A DNA stretch of 64,000 nucleotides from Rhexocercosporidium sp. MPI-PUGE-AT-0058 (lineage: Eukaryota > Ascomycota > Leotiomycetes > Helotiales): positions 62,001 through 126,000 of the forward strand of contig JAGTJL010000001.1 in NCBI GenBank assembly GCA_020746875.1, written 5' to 3'. The notes under the pieces are model-generated. The model was not told the DNA's origin and did not search any database. It was given only the letters and a program-made list of their open reading frames with translations. Shown here piece after piece: positions 46,897-58,699 of the stretch (the stretch's first letter is position 1; each line of letters begins with the position of its first letter). Both the position numbers and the translations under genes were made by a program.

Positions 46897-47706
46897 CTAG
46901 ATAATGCCCCACACATCCTCAGCGGCGTGGCAGAACTTGCTGCATGCCACACTTGCTGAGAGACTGTAGTTACTGATAGAGATCTTCTCATCGACGAATT
47001 GGTCGGCGAAGTTGTCGGATCCTTTGGCCATGGCACCCACAAAAACGCAGATACTCTCCTTCTCATCCAGAGTCTCCACGTATTCTCGAACCCGGACTAG
47101 TGGGGAGTCGAAACTGAGGGTTATCTTTCGGCAGTTGGGGGGAAGGTGATCAGAGATAGGGTTTGCGATAACCTTCAATAGCTTCTCTTGCGAATTGACA
47201 GATCGAATGGAGAGACGGTGGAGCAATTGGACCATGAGACCGGCGAATCGCTTGAAGGTACGTGGGATACGGACGGTTGGGCTGACCTCGATAAGAACCC
47301 CTTTGGCAGTATGAATATAGATTTGTAGCTTTCCGGCCTTGTTGATAGGAGAGTCGAGCAGGGTAAGGAGGCACTAGAAGTAGTCTAGTCAGCAACGCGA
47401 CCAGTGTGATGTTGGATCACAAGTCTCTCGAACCTGATGTGTAATGTCAGGTCGGGCATCACTGATGTCGCGGTTCATTTTGCGCATGACACCGATATGC
47501 TCATCGCTGTTCAAGAGCGAATATTTCTCCTCACGCTGCGCACCCGGTCTGTTGCCACCGAAACTAGCTTTGTAGGTCTCGAGACTGGCATTGGAGAGGA
47601 CGACGATCAATCTGCGGGAGTCTTTGTCGGTCGAGGGGATTGGGACATGCTGCTCTGCGACGAGCTGAGGGAGGGCGGGCGGTGGAAGGGATTGGGTTCC
47701 TGACAT
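46897..47706 (-). CDS. EMG1: Ribosome biogenesis protein Emg1/Nep1, 18S rRNA pseudouridine N1-methyltransferase, 249 aa
   Basis: SPOUT-class methyltransferase that modifies pseudouridine in 18S rRNA (helix 35 hypermodification) and is needed for 40S assembly in the nucleolus. Exons are 47706-47434 and 47373-46897, both phase 0. Landmarks in order: [67 protein letters not shown] and [19 protein letters not shown]. The SAM-binding knot part is [13 protein letters not shown], followed by [18 protein letters not shown]. The length matches yeast Emg1 (about 250 aa). It is a highly conserved housekeeping gene. Confidence 0.97.
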
Positions 47707-47853
47707 TGTGATGATCAGCAGCTATGCGATTGTGGGTATTATGTTGAATAATCCAAAGAGCAAGTTTATCTGCAGGGGGAGATTAGGGTGTATTGATGGA
47801 GTGGGAAGAGGTTTCGAGTGAAGGGGAGAGGCAGGAAAACTATGGTGGTGGCA

Positions 47854-47898
47854 GTAGAAGTAGTAGTAGTCGTCGTAGTAGTAGTGGTAGTGCAGCAG
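47854..47898. repeat. Trinucleotide (gta/gtc-type) microsatellite upstream of EMG1
   Basis: Runs of agtagtagt and cgtcgtagtagtagt spread over about 45 bp, in the EMG1 5' flank. Confidence 0.75.
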
Positions 47899-48072
47899 TA
47901 ATTTCGAGCTGAGGTGCCTCGCCGTCACTGGTAGGAGGCAGTGGCGGCGAAGGCGGCGAACGGCGGCAGACTCCAGCGGCAGAAAGAATCGAGGGAAAAG
48001 GCGTTGAAAAGGTCAAGCAAGACTTTTTCAATTGCCCTTGCCCCTCAACAGTACAGTACGGTCGATCCAGAC

Positions 48073-48121
48073 GGGTTGGGGTTGGGGTTGGGATTGGATT
48101 GTATTGTATTGTATTGTATTG
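48073..48121. repeat. G-run motif followed by (TATTG)n
   Basis: Four G-runs (GGG, GGGG, GGGG, GGG) separated by TT at 48073-48092 fit the intramolecular G-quadruplex consensus. They are followed by a (TATTG) pentamer run to 48121. The site is about 370 bp upstream of the EMG1 start. Confidence 0.75.
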
Positions 48122-51100
48122 CCTTGGATTGGATTGCCTTGACTTACTTTGACGCTTGACCGAGCGGTTATCTGGGGACGACCGTCTCTCGCTGTTTCCT
48201 GTAATCAGTGGCATCTTGCGGCTTGAGCGTGCTTGCTGGATGGGTTGAAGGACAATGGATAAGTCCTGTGCGACAGGGCGAATGGAGCTGGCTTTCGGTG
48301 AGTTTGTAGATGGCGCGTTGGAGATAATGGTGGGTGGTTGTTGTTGTTGAGCAGGATGATCGAGGCGAATGTGGGGAGAAGAGGTCCTTGTAGTTGTGCA
48401 GGTGTCCAATATATGGTAGGTGAGGGAGGTACCTAAGAAGGTATGGAGTGCGGCGACGTGAAGTGGATGAAGCGTGATGATTGTTTCGAGCAAGAGGGGG
48501 AGGGAGGATGGAGGGGAAAGAAGTTCGAGAGATCTGGCTGGCTGGCTGGCTCGCGAATGGATTTGAGTGAAACGAAACTAGCTTCATCGCTTCTGCCTGT
48601 TGGCTGCGCTAACAGAGGCGCACGTGGAGAGCAGAGGGGAGGAAAAGAAAAGAAGGCAAGTTCAGTTAAAAGACAAACACCTTTAATATTAATGATTTTT
48701 ACTGTGTCTGGTTATTTCTATCTTTCCTGTAACTGTCCTTCGGCTTGCACTTCAACTTTTGATCTGCTCTTTACCCTCAAGTATGTGCGGAACTCAGTCT
48801 TGCAGTGTGCTCCTAACTGTTGTCTGCGTCGAAGAACTCGATGTCTTGCTGCCAAGATGACCATGACTACTTATGACCCGTGACCCGTGTAAGTCTCTTT
48901 TCCAAATTCCCCCGTAGACCTGTCAGCGCAGCTGGATCAGCGTAGTACCAGAGGACCTTCCGATACAGTAAGATTCTTTACGGTACAGTAAGATTCCTCA
49001 ATGAGGCCGGTACGATGCACCTCGGCTGCAAATCTGGTGAGAATTCGTATTCGTGTCTTTCGATTCCGTTCTGGAAGGGAATCCTCCTCCACTCAGTGGT
49101 CTTTGCGAACCCAAGAGCTGCAGCTTGTCTATATATCCTACCTCCTACAGTACATGTGCAATCATCAAGATCTGGACAAAAGGAAGCGGCACAGCCGTCA
49201 ATGTTCTGTCCTTTCCTAGCTGCCCGCGTTATCGGAAGTCTTGCTCGACCTGAGGAGAATTGCAGCGATGGAAGTTGATAGAAAAGTAGGATTCCACCCG
49301 AGAAGCTCGGAGAGTTCGTGAATGACAATCACTGGTTTTCTACTCTGTGTTTTGAAATATCTGTTGCCACGCTTTAAACCGCGTTGTCTGTCTGTCTAAA
49401 ACTGATCAACCTCGATGGAAGGATATGCTGCTCAACTAGCTACTGGCGAGAAGGGTCATGTGGACATGGCGGCTCTCCCTATCAACATTCCCACAGGACG
49501 TCTTCCTTCTTCCATCGTATTGCCTCTCTGGGCCTCGAAGGAATGGATTGCTCGTTATCTCGACATTACGTGTTCGACGTTCCTCTATTCAGATCGCCTC
49601 CGGCATCGCACTAATCCTCTGTGTGGTTCCAGTCAGAAGTAATTCAGTCCCACCACAGAATCCTTTCATGATTATCAGACCACTTTCAATCAGAAGATCA
49701 TCCTCGCGATCAACATGGAAGGAGATACCAGCTCGGAGGTTCCTGTAACGCTGGGCACGTCTTCAGACTCGTCGCCACTAACCGGGCATTCAGCGCTGAC
49801 TACATTTACTTTCCTATCTCCGTTCTAGAAATCCAAGGAAGGAACACACTCTTCCAAGCACCTACCAAGTAATCCACATGTTCCATCTCCTCCGTCTTGG
49901 CTCTTCGACTGGCACCTTTCCCCAACTTTCATGCTGTGACTGGGAGTTTTCCGTTCATGGTACATACACACATGCGGTGATTAGAAACTTTGATCAGTCT
50001 TTTTGCTAGCATCTAGATCTTGAATTATGAAGAGGTTTAGAGTCTCTCTTTGTAAGGCATTCAAAGGCATAAAGTTTGGTTGTGAACGCGTCATGCCATG
50101 CATCATCTGAGCGACATACAGAAACGACAAGGAGTCAAGATCACAGACATAGAACCAATCCTCCATCGGCATAAAACCGTCTCCCACACAAGCTTTGTGG
50201 CTTGAAGGAAGAAGAGGTGTGGAAAGTTAGAAACACAGAAGAAGGTTCCTTCGATTTCCAACTGGGCCATTCCTTGCCCAGACGTCAACGCCGCCGAGTC
50301 CTTTACTCTTCCGCTTTTTGGGTTTCAAAGTTGCCGCGGTGTAAAAAAGAGTCTTTCCGCTGCGGTATTTTTTTGGCATCCTCTAGGGCAAGCTCTATTA
50401 ACAAAAGGGTGAAAGCGGTTCAACCGCCCAACACGAACTTCATCACCGTCCCATCCGCCAAGCCTCGAACACGCCTCGTCTCAACCTTCTCTCCATCACC
50501 CACCGACAAAACAACATCATGACTCCATCCATGCCAACCAGTCCCCCAGATATCCCATCGAGTCTAGTTGCATACCAAGCTTTTTCCCGCTCATGCTTGT
50601 ACAGCGGGTCTTGGCTCCAAGCTTTTTGCATTCTGACAAACCGAACGGCTCTGTGCGCAGACAGGGCGATAGTGACAGGACAGGGTACTGTTTGATCTGA
50701 TGTGCTTGAGACGTTTGCTGAAACCGCATACGCAGAACGCCGAGACTTGGGAGGAACGAATACAATATCATCGATGCGATATGACGCTAGGGAATAGAGT
50801 TGGGAACGCGAGAAAGACGCGACGCAATGGTTACTCGTATAGAACCTGGAAGGAGGAAGGTATGCAGAGCACAGATATGGAATATTGAATGTCAGGTTTT
50901 GAAGTGTTCACCGACTTACTTGCTCAAACTAGACAGTGTTGCGACGTTTCTTCATTCAATTGATGCGAGGAGAGATAACAGAATTGACAACAATACTGTA
51001 CTAATGGCGGGGAAACTGCCTACTTAGCAGCCTGAAAATACAGTTCGTGGATATCTTGACAGCCGACACGAAGTGGATAGGCATGGAGAGAGCGACATGG

Positions 51101-53216
51101 GTCTTGGCAGATAAGGTTCGGCCGATGACAATTAACCATAAGAAGTGGAGCGATTCCACAGTTCTTCCTTGCTTGCAATTTGAATCTTCCAAGTGGGTAC
51201 TGTACGAGGAGAGTTCATAGATACAGTACTGTAGGCTGCGCTGCCAGATTGAGTTTGGACTGGTAGCGGGAATTCCCAGCTGTCAGGACGATGCAGTCGT
51301 GAATAGGAATTGCCTGGTGCAGTTTACAGTTACATCAAACTCACAGACATCACTGTGTTCATAGTCATTGAGTAACCCAACGACGCAAGATTCTAGTTGC
51401 AAAGAAGAGCAGGAAGACTAGCCAAGTCCAAACCCAAGACTTCCCTGTTTGATAGTCTCTGGATGGTAGCCCGTCCGGTGAGCCAAGGAGTTCGACAAGC
51501 AATCGCTGTGCACATCTGTTATGCCAATGCTGGAAGGATGGCTTGTTTTCCTTATCAAAGGTCAATGCTGCTAATGCACGGTGAATAGATGACAACATCA
51601 ATGGAGCATCTTTGTGAGGTTCATGCCGCTTTATCTCTCTATCTGTTTTGTGACAGCAAACAGTCTGTCCTCATGCTTCTCGCTCTACCGAGATGCGAGA
51701 CGGAGATCTTGAATGCGTTGACGACGAGGGGAAAACTTATTAGTTTGGTGGCTTCTACTGCGAGAACGCAGTACCACTTACCAGAGATGAGAATTGAGCC
51801 AAGTCCAATTCTCAATCTGAGGTGGTATTGGAGGAGCGGTGGTAGGAATATTTCGGCGCTCGCAACTTGGCCTGTTTCGATGCTTGAGTGCTGTTGCTTG
51901 GTATCGGAAGGAATACAACAAGAAGACATCGCATCCCATCTTCGATTGGAATCTGAGTCTCCCGTCATTGGTCAGGGACAAGCAGTTACAAGTGACAGTC
52001 GAAGTTGTCCGCAATTATCTCGAAAATTGAGAAGCATCAAGAACCAGAGTAGTGAAGTTACAGTCAAGCTAGCGGGGTCATCTAGTCGATTTTGAGGATG
52101 GTGACCGCCGTCATTCAGGCTAGATGCCACCTAATCTCACCATGGCGCCTCCGAAGACCTGTGCCTTTCTCTTTCTCTTTCTCTCCTCCACCACCTGTGA
52201 CCTCGCTCCACTCCCCCATCATGAGCCTCACTCTCCTCCAATAGTACCTCGCGCGCAATCCGATATGATTAAGGTTCTCGATATGGCTAGCCCCCGGTCG
52301 TATCCAAGACTCGAAGTGGTTTCGCTGGCCGGGAGAAGAGTCAGTCGTTGGGTGGGAGGAGCCGATCACGTTTTACCAAGGCCGGGCCCTGACAGGAGCG
52401 GTTTCCGCTTAACTCTTGACGAAGCGCCTCCCCCTTGGCCCCAGCCTCAATTCTTACTGCCGCCGCCCGTGATGGCACCACTTTCCTCACTTTGGCCACA
52501 AAATAAGCATCACAGGCAGGCATCTGATGCTTGCTAGCCGCCTCTCCGAGAGACTTTAGACGACAAGGCCTACAGCAGGCAAGGGCTGCTCCCCCCAGTT
52601 CGGATATATCCCGTTCAGCCCCCCTGGAAAGGCGCCCTCCACCCCCCCTGGATCGTCCGCTTAGCTGCTCTCAACCACTTTCAGATGGCAGCAGGCATGT
52701 CTGTCTTTGCTGCCACTGCGACAGCTCCGTCCTCAGACGGCTCACTGCCAGTTTCACTCCCTCGAAATCCTCAATGCGTCGGCGGGATCTCCTCTGCCAA
52801 ATGTATCTGGCAGGCATCCTTGACAGGTCGCCCGCTCCCTGGAATCCTGGATCCCGTCCGGTCTCCTCCCTTGACCCACTGTCCCCCAAGTCCCAATGCC
52901 AAGATCCTACAATAAGTACTGGTCCCCACGCCCGGGAGTGTTCCTTTCCTTCTCACCCATCCAAAGCAGCTTTCTCTCCAAGTGCTTTCCAACTTTCCGG
53001 CGGGATCATCTCTCTCCTTCACATTCCCTCTTTTTTTAAACTACCTTCTATACTCTTGCCAGTCAAGCAGATCACGTTGACCGTGCATCTAATTAACCAC
53101 ATCTTTCAACACCTCGACGGATCACATTCATTCATTTTTCGATACCACATATACTTTTTTAGTACTCCGCCAACTTCCTCTTCCGCCTCCCTTAATCACC
53201 TCATCTCTATCTCGAG

Positions 53217-54259
53217 ATGCGTTTCTCACACCTCATCAGCGCTGCGGCGCTCACTGCTGCTGTCTCTGCTCAGAACAATGGTGGTCAGAATAATGGCCAG
53301 AACAATGGCCAGAACAACGGTCAGAACAATGGCCAGAATAACGGACAAAACAACGGGCAAAATGGAGGAGGCGATGCCAACGGGTTGACTCTTCTGGCAA
53401 ACGCAGTCCAGACTGGATCTCAGTCAGATGGCAGTGTCAATGGTGCCTTGAAGGATGGGCAATCAGCATCCAAGACTTCAGATAACAATTTCATCAATAA
53501 TTGTGCTGGGAAGACCTTAACCAACGGTCTTCAAGTTCAAGCAGGATCGTGTAACGGTATTCGTAAGTAGAAATATTTTGTGCCTTTTTATACAATGACT
53601 AACAGAACCAAGCTATGGGAGACATTCCCGCCAAAGCCAACATGGTTTCTGGAGTGATCACTTTCCCAGAGACCAACGGAGCAGCCATTGAGCCAGACAC
53701 AACCTTCGATATCACTGTTCAGATTGCCAACTTGGTCGCTGGATCCTTCACCAACGCTGACACCACGTATTACGCCGGTCCCCAATTCCTCGAAGGTGGA
53801 AAGATCGTTGGCCACACCCACGTCACGGTCCAGGATCTCGGAAACAGCTTGAATCCCAAGCAACCACTCGATGCCACCCAATTCGCTTTCTTCAAGGGTA
53901 TCAACGATGCCGGAAACGGAAATGGTCTTCTCAAAGCAACTGTTACTGATGGTCTCCCCGCCGGCAACTACCGTGTCTGCACTATGTCTTCGGCTTCTAA
54001 CCATCAACCTGTCCTCATGCCTGTCGCTCAACGTGGTACTCCTGATGACTGCACCAAGTTTGTTGTAGCTGCCGGAGGTGGTAATGCCAATGCCAACAAC
54101 GGACAACAGAACAATGGACAGCAGAATAATGGACAGCAAAACAACGGCCAGCAGAACAACGGCCAGCAGAACAACGGCCAGCAGAACAACGGCCAGCAAG
54201 CACAACAAGGCCAAAACCAAAGGAACCGAGTCCGATCTCGCCGCCACTTCCTCGCATAA
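53217..54259 (+). CDS. Secreted protein of the fungal family often labelled ribosomal protein s17-like, flanked by Q/N/G repeats, 330 aa
   Basis: Exons are 53217-53562 and 53613-54259, and splicing gives SCNGIPMGDIPAK. Signal peptide at about residues 1-18, then a QNNG tetrapeptide repeat (residues 19-51), then the conserved core (NFINNCAGKTLTNGLQVQAG to RGTPDDCTKFVVA). The core has GHTHVTVQDLG, FFKGINDAGNGNGLL and CTMSSASNHQPVLMPV. Next come seven NNGQQ units (54095-54199) and a basic tail (RVRSRRHF). Close homologues in fungi carry the misleading name ribosomal protein s17; nothing ribosomal is seen. It is probably an extracellular or wall protein of unknown role. The repeats are probably length-variable. 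Confidence 0.85.
53271..53369 (+). repeat. Intragenic 12-bp (QNNG) tandem repeat
   Basis: About eight imperfect 12-bp units, varying mainly at synonymous sites, encode Gln-Asn-Asn-Gly directly after the signal peptide. Confidence 0.85.
54095..54199 (+). repeat. Intragenic 15-bp (NNGQQ) tandem repeat, seven units
   Basis: Seven units encode Asn-Asn-Gly-Gln-Gln near the C-terminus. The last four DNA units are nearly identical (aacaacggccagcag type), which suggests recent expansion. Confidence 0.85.
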
Positions 54260-55497
54260 GCACGATCTTCAGCACGAGAATGAGCATGGAGAGATATAGA
54301 AGGGTAGGGTACAAATAGTAGCGGTTTTAATGAGGAATCTTTGGGCTAGTCCGTCATTTGGGGTATTGAATTGTGGGAAGGTCAAGGGGTTTTTTTTTAT
54401 ATTCTCATCAATTGTCATCGCGCATGCAGAAGAAGAAATTGCGATGATGGAGAATAACGCTACAGTTCTTATATTTTCTTGGTCTATCATGTGTGCATAT
54501 ACGTGTGTTTCTTCTCTCTTTCTATCTTTTGCCACATTCCCTCACTGCATTGGTATGGTTATGGTTGGGTCACAGCACCTGGTCCATAGCTCATGGTCTC
54601 GAGGAGATCGAAAAGAACGAAAACTCTTGGTTCTGTCATAGATTGGCTTGTTTAGATGGTTCAATCGCTGGAGTTGCCTCCTTTTCGTCTTCTTTCCCTG
54701 CTTTCTCTCTTTCCTGAGTGCCTTGTCCAGAAGTCCTTGGACATCGAAACGACATTTCGTCCTATCTGCCATCTGAACTGTTTGCTCTTTTCTCTGCATG
54801 ATCCTTCCCTTCCTCGTACTCTGTGAAATCCACGGACCACTCCCCATCCGAAAGAAGAATCCATACTTCTCACCCCCAACCCAGACAATCCCAAACAGCC
54901 CCAAGGCCCGCTGTAACAGCACTTCAGACGCGCGCCAAGAGCACGGATCAAGCGTGGCCCTGACGCCGACGTGTAATTTTAATTTCCACGCTGCAGACGA
55001 AGGATGACAGAAGCAAGAAGGGATGTCGTCGGATCTAGCTTTTGCGGTATCTAAAACGGGCAACGCGGGGGAAGTGAGACGAGAGGTGTTTGAGATGGTT
55101 CTTGGTTGCGCTGGGCTGGTTGGCCAGCTAAGCGGGCTGGCGGGATTTACCCCCTGGACTATTGGTGCCTGAGCCGAGGTGCTCGCATGAGGCATCAAAG
55201 GATTTCGAGATCCACCAGCGGCGATTCAACGCGGGTGGCCATGTTGACTTCAAGAGAGCTTCGAGATTGAACCATCCTCGACGTCTGCCATCTGAGCAGG
55301 ACAGCGAGCCTAGAATCTGCGGACGAGAAACGACGCTGGGTATCAGCAGAGCTTTGAAAAATATGCTTACACGATGTTAGATTTTCAATCCTTATCACAA
55401 GCCAATTCCCCTCCCCTACTACCCCTCCGCAACCCATCCCTCTTATTTCCACCACCTCTTCAAGAAAGAAAGAATTTCATCGCTGACCCTCCCACAG
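54260..55497. other. Intergenic region; probably includes the unplaced first exon of the AVO2-like gene
   Basis: A minus-strand frame of 217 codons (54542-55195) is rejected as a likely chance frame. The AVO2-like first exon should lie here or just upstream of 55497, but no candidate ATG gave both a good donor and the right phase. Confidence 0.4.
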
Positions 55498-56245
55498 GAT
55501 CGATCCCAGCCTCCGCCTCCGCCGCGCAATCCACGCCTCCGACACCCTCCTCGTCAAGCGCATTCTCCAATCCCACCCATCGCTCCTCCAGAACCCCGAC
55601 TCCTCTCCCACCGGCCTCTCAAACAGCAACCTACATCTCGCCTCCTCACTTGGCCACACCTCGATCGTCACACTCCTCCTGTCCCTCTACGCCCCCTCTA
55701 CAATCCCACCAACAACCAATCCGAAAGACCTCCCCTCCCTCAAAACCCTCCCCTTGAACGAAGAATACCAGACCCCTCTCCACCTCGCAGCTGCGAATGG
55801 ACACACAGAGATCGTACACCTCCTATGCGCGACCTGTCCAGGATGTATCAAGAAAGGCGATGTTCGAGGTCGTGATGCGCTCATGCTAGCCAGCAAAGAG
55901 GGACACGACACAGTCGTCCAGATCCTCCTGACGTTCTCGCCGTCCGGTCCAGAGGCGCTGCTTGAAGGCGCGGATGTTGATGGTAACACGGCTCTGCATT
56001 TTGCGAGCAGTAATGGGCATTTACTCGTTCTGAGGACGTTGCTCGCTGCGGGTGCGGACTCGGAGAAGAGGAATGTGTGGAGTTGGACGCCGGTGGCTTA
56101 TAGTGCTACGGTGCAGGCGGAGGTGTATTTTAAGGGCTTAGTTGCGGAGGTTGAGAGGAGGAAGATGATTAGACGGGAGGCGAAAGAGAAGGGGACGGGT
56201 GGGGCGGTGAGGATTGTTAGTTTGGGAGAGGGGGAGGAGATGTAA
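55498..56245 (+). CDS. AVO2: Ankyrin-repeat protein, AVO2-like TORC2 subunit (5' exon not identified)
   Basis: Exon 55498-56245 begins at cccacag/G and encodes IDPSLRLRRAIHASDTLLVKR, the usual start of fungal Avo2 proteins. Ankyrin repeats follow (NLHLASSLGHTSIVTLLLSL; TPLHLAAANGHTEIVHLL; DALMLASKEGHDTVVQILL; NTALHFASSNGHLLVLRTLL). The characteristic C-terminus is SWTPVAYSATVQAEVYFKGLVAEVE. In yeast Avo2 is a non-essential TOR complex 2 subunit at the plasma membrane. An in-frame TGA lies directly upstream of the acceptor, so a short first exon must supply the ATG, entering in phase 2. Assignment to AVO2 is by remembered family pattern. Confidence 0.75.
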
Positions 56246-56934
56246 CTATGGGCTTTGCATACTCGACGGCAAGGTTCTGTTTGGATAGATATGTACTGGA
56301 CAGAGGTTGGGATGGAAGTCTATGAGGATGGATGGCTTACGAAGCAGCACGAGGTCTGATGAGGAGTATGATATTTGGAATCGAGGTGTTTGGAGTTCTT
56401 GTATATCACTGTTTGATACTGGGAGGAGTTGACTTTATGGCTGTGCGGGCCATTGGGCTTGTGAAGGGCGAACTTACGTACCGAAAATGATGGACATTGC
56501 AGATTGACTCCCAGTCCCACTAGCTATGCTTGATGTGATCCTTTGAGACTTCACACCTCGAGAAACCATAAAGATACATTCACCGGATAAGAAGCAAAAG
56601 ACCATAGACGTTAAATTATCTATAGCCAATGTCGCATCTTCTTCCACGCCTTCATCTTGTATACCGCAACAACTTGCGATACCAGCTGCTTATGCGTGAA
56701 CGGAGGGGTTTACTGATCCAAACTGGATATGAAATTTACCCCTCCACCATATCGAGCCTAGTCCCACGAGCTGCATCCTTGACATCTCACTACTGAAGCG
56801 AGCCAAAAACCTACAACAACACCCATCTCCAGCTCAGCGATGTCCATCCCCAAAATCATTTTTCCTGTGGTCTTTTGATTTTTCACGATTCCGGCCTGAA
56901 AGCTAGATCTACATTATTATATCATTCGTCTCAA
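56246..56934. other. Intergenic region
   Basis: Between the ankyrin gene and the second Zn2Cys6 gene. No gene, repeat or RNA is recognised. Confidence 0.5.
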
Positions 56935-58549
56935 ATGCGAAGGACGCTCCGAAGATCCTGCGCAGCTTGTGCGAAAGCCAAGCACAAGTGCGACCTTCAC
57001 ACTCCGCGATGTTCAAGATGCACATTAAGAAAAGTGCAATGTGTTTATGCCAACGAGCCACTTTCTTCATCCAGCCCCTCGAAACCAAATACGGCATTAG
57101 GGGAGAGTAGCAGTGGTCCGCCGTCAAGTTTATCAACTCTTTCCGTCACAATTGGATCAAGTTCTTTCGACCCATTTGACAGCTACCCTCCAACAAGTCT
57201 TCGGCGGTCCCGGGTGCAAAACTTGATCGTACATTGTCTGTCCACGAGAAGCCTTCATACCAGCTACAAACGCTAACGGTTACAGTTCTGTCCAAAATTG
57301 CCTTCCAGTATTACCCACTGGATCTCAACCCAGACTCCAACCCGTTCATTAATTCCTGGTGGCCACTGGCCCTCGCAGACCCGGCATTATTCAATGTCTC
57401 TCTCCAAACGGCCTCTCTGGATGCAGAGCTCCATGCTCAAAAGGGCTTTCATCAGTCCGCGATATTGATGCGCGACGCTGTCTCCCTCATCCGACACAAA
57501 ATTGATGATCCAACTCTGGCTTTTCAGGATGCTACGTTGGATGCAGTGGTCACGCTAGCGGCCATTGAGGTATGCGTGTCTATGTTTTTAGTAGCACTGC
57601 TTACTGATGTCTTGCAAGCACGGCAAAGGGAACCTTCACGAATGCAGAATGCATGTTGATGCTGTCAAACGCATGGTTACTGTCAGAGGCGGAATAGCAG
57701 CGGTCAAACGAAGCAGCCCACTTACAGCCAGAATGGTACCGTGGTAAGTCATCTGTGCCGCTATGTTTCTGATTGTTATTTATCATACATTGCAGGGTGT
57801 CGATGCTTGTTACTGGATCTCCCCAGTTTGAAGTCCAAGATGACTACGGCAACGGTGGTGGCATCGCACCCATCGACCAGTGGGAGCCAGCCCTCGCATC
57901 TGAATACCACCACCCGGATCACCTCGCATCGAATAACTTTAGGCTAGATCACAGTATCGGAGTCATTTTGGCGAGGCTACGAAGTATCATCAATCCAACA
58001 CACCTCAACACGAACGACCTTCACGATTTGACTTGCTTCGTTCTGCACAGGCTGCTTTTGCCATCTTCTATTCAGCTTACGGCGATGTCAGAATGCGTTC
58101 GCTATGCCACGGCCATTTACATGTTTGTCATCCACGGACCAACATATTACTCTCACGCGGCAATACTGCATCAAATCACCCTTTCGCTTCAGGTTCATCT
58201 CCAAGAACTCGTACTTTCAGAGGACATCAACGCATCGCTTCTCATTTGGTGTTTGTCAGTTGGCTTGTCAGCATCAACAGGAACGGCAGCACGCGACTGG
58301 TTCATAAACCACGCCGCTACAACTGCGCATTCTCTGGGCATCGAAAACTATGACGGCGTCGAATCTTGTTTGCGAAGTATTTTCACACTCGATGTACGAT
58401 CGGAGACAATGTTTTGCGGGGCTTGGGAGCCAATTTTTCATTCGGCTTCAGGGGGCCCAACAGATGCGCCCACTATAGCACTCCAGAGGCTGTTGAACGA
58501 CGAAGCGTACGAGGACGCTGGTCGAGACAATACACACAGCGGAGACTAG
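56935..58549 (+). CDS. Zn2Cys6 transcription factor, 487 aa
   Basis: Exons are 56935-57235, 57286-57569, 57619-57743 and 57796-58549, with agreeing phases. The zinc cluster starts almost at the N-terminus: C9, C12, C19, C26, C29 and C36, with the basic stretch AKAKHK between C12 and C19. A Ser/Pro-rich linker (SSSSPSKP) is followed by FDPFDSYPP and NPFINSWWPLALADPALF. The latter is typical of the Fungal_trans_2-like group of short regulators. HECRMHVDAVKRMVTVRGG is another landmark of that group. It sits 461 bp upstream of ERG5 in the same direction. Regulation of ERG5 by it is only suggested by position. Target unknown. Confidence 0.87.
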
Positions 58550-58699
58550 TCCTATTCGGTGCGAATTAATCAATGAAGAATCAAGCGAATCAGCGGATCT
58601 CGGGAAAGATGCTTGCATGATTTTACTACAGCAGAGATCATAGTGGGGAATTGATGCATGGGTCGGCCTAGCTGACAGCTCGCGGAGGCTAGTCCTATT
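58539..58699. repeat. Short direct repeat (18 bp, one mismatch) at 58539-58556 and 58682-58699
   Basis: Both copies read gcggag(a/g)ctagtcctatt. The first overlaps the stop codon of the regulator gene; the second lies in the ERG5 promoter. Confidence 0.6.

Larger units (their letters stand above)
47707..53216. other. Gene-poor region, 5.5 kb, rich in simple repeats near EMG1
   Basis: Holds the EMG1 promoter with trinucleotide, G-run and TATTG repeats (47.85-48.13 kb) and a CTGG run near 48540. Then about 4 kb of low-coding sequence follows. The longest frames (51589-52095, 52124-52537, 52531-53388) show no family features or conserved motifs and I do not call them. The last 250 bp are a CT-rich promoter for the secreted repeat protein. 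Confidence 0.5.

Noticed and set aside
47840..48493. Minus-strand 217-codon frame upstream of EMG1
   Set aside because: Opens only with TTG, runs through microsatellite DNA and has no family features.
51589..52095. 168-codon plus-strand frame starting with ATG
   Set aside because: No recognisable domain, signal or conserved pattern, and competing frames of similar length overlap it.
52531..53388. 285-codon plus-strand frame
   Set aside because: Overlaps the promoter and first exon of the secreted repeat protein in another frame; its C-terminal RTMART-like repeats are just the QNNG repeat DNA read out of frame.
53588..54247. 219-codon minus-strand frame with a repetitive Val/Leu segment
   Set aside because: Antisense shadow of the second exon of the secreted protein; the hydrophobic repeat is the NNGQQ DNA read on the other strand.
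54542..55195. 217-codon minus-strand frame
   Set aside because: Composition looks like a chance frame (Ser/Pro then basic), with no family motifs, and it lies across the expected first exon of the AVO2-like gene.
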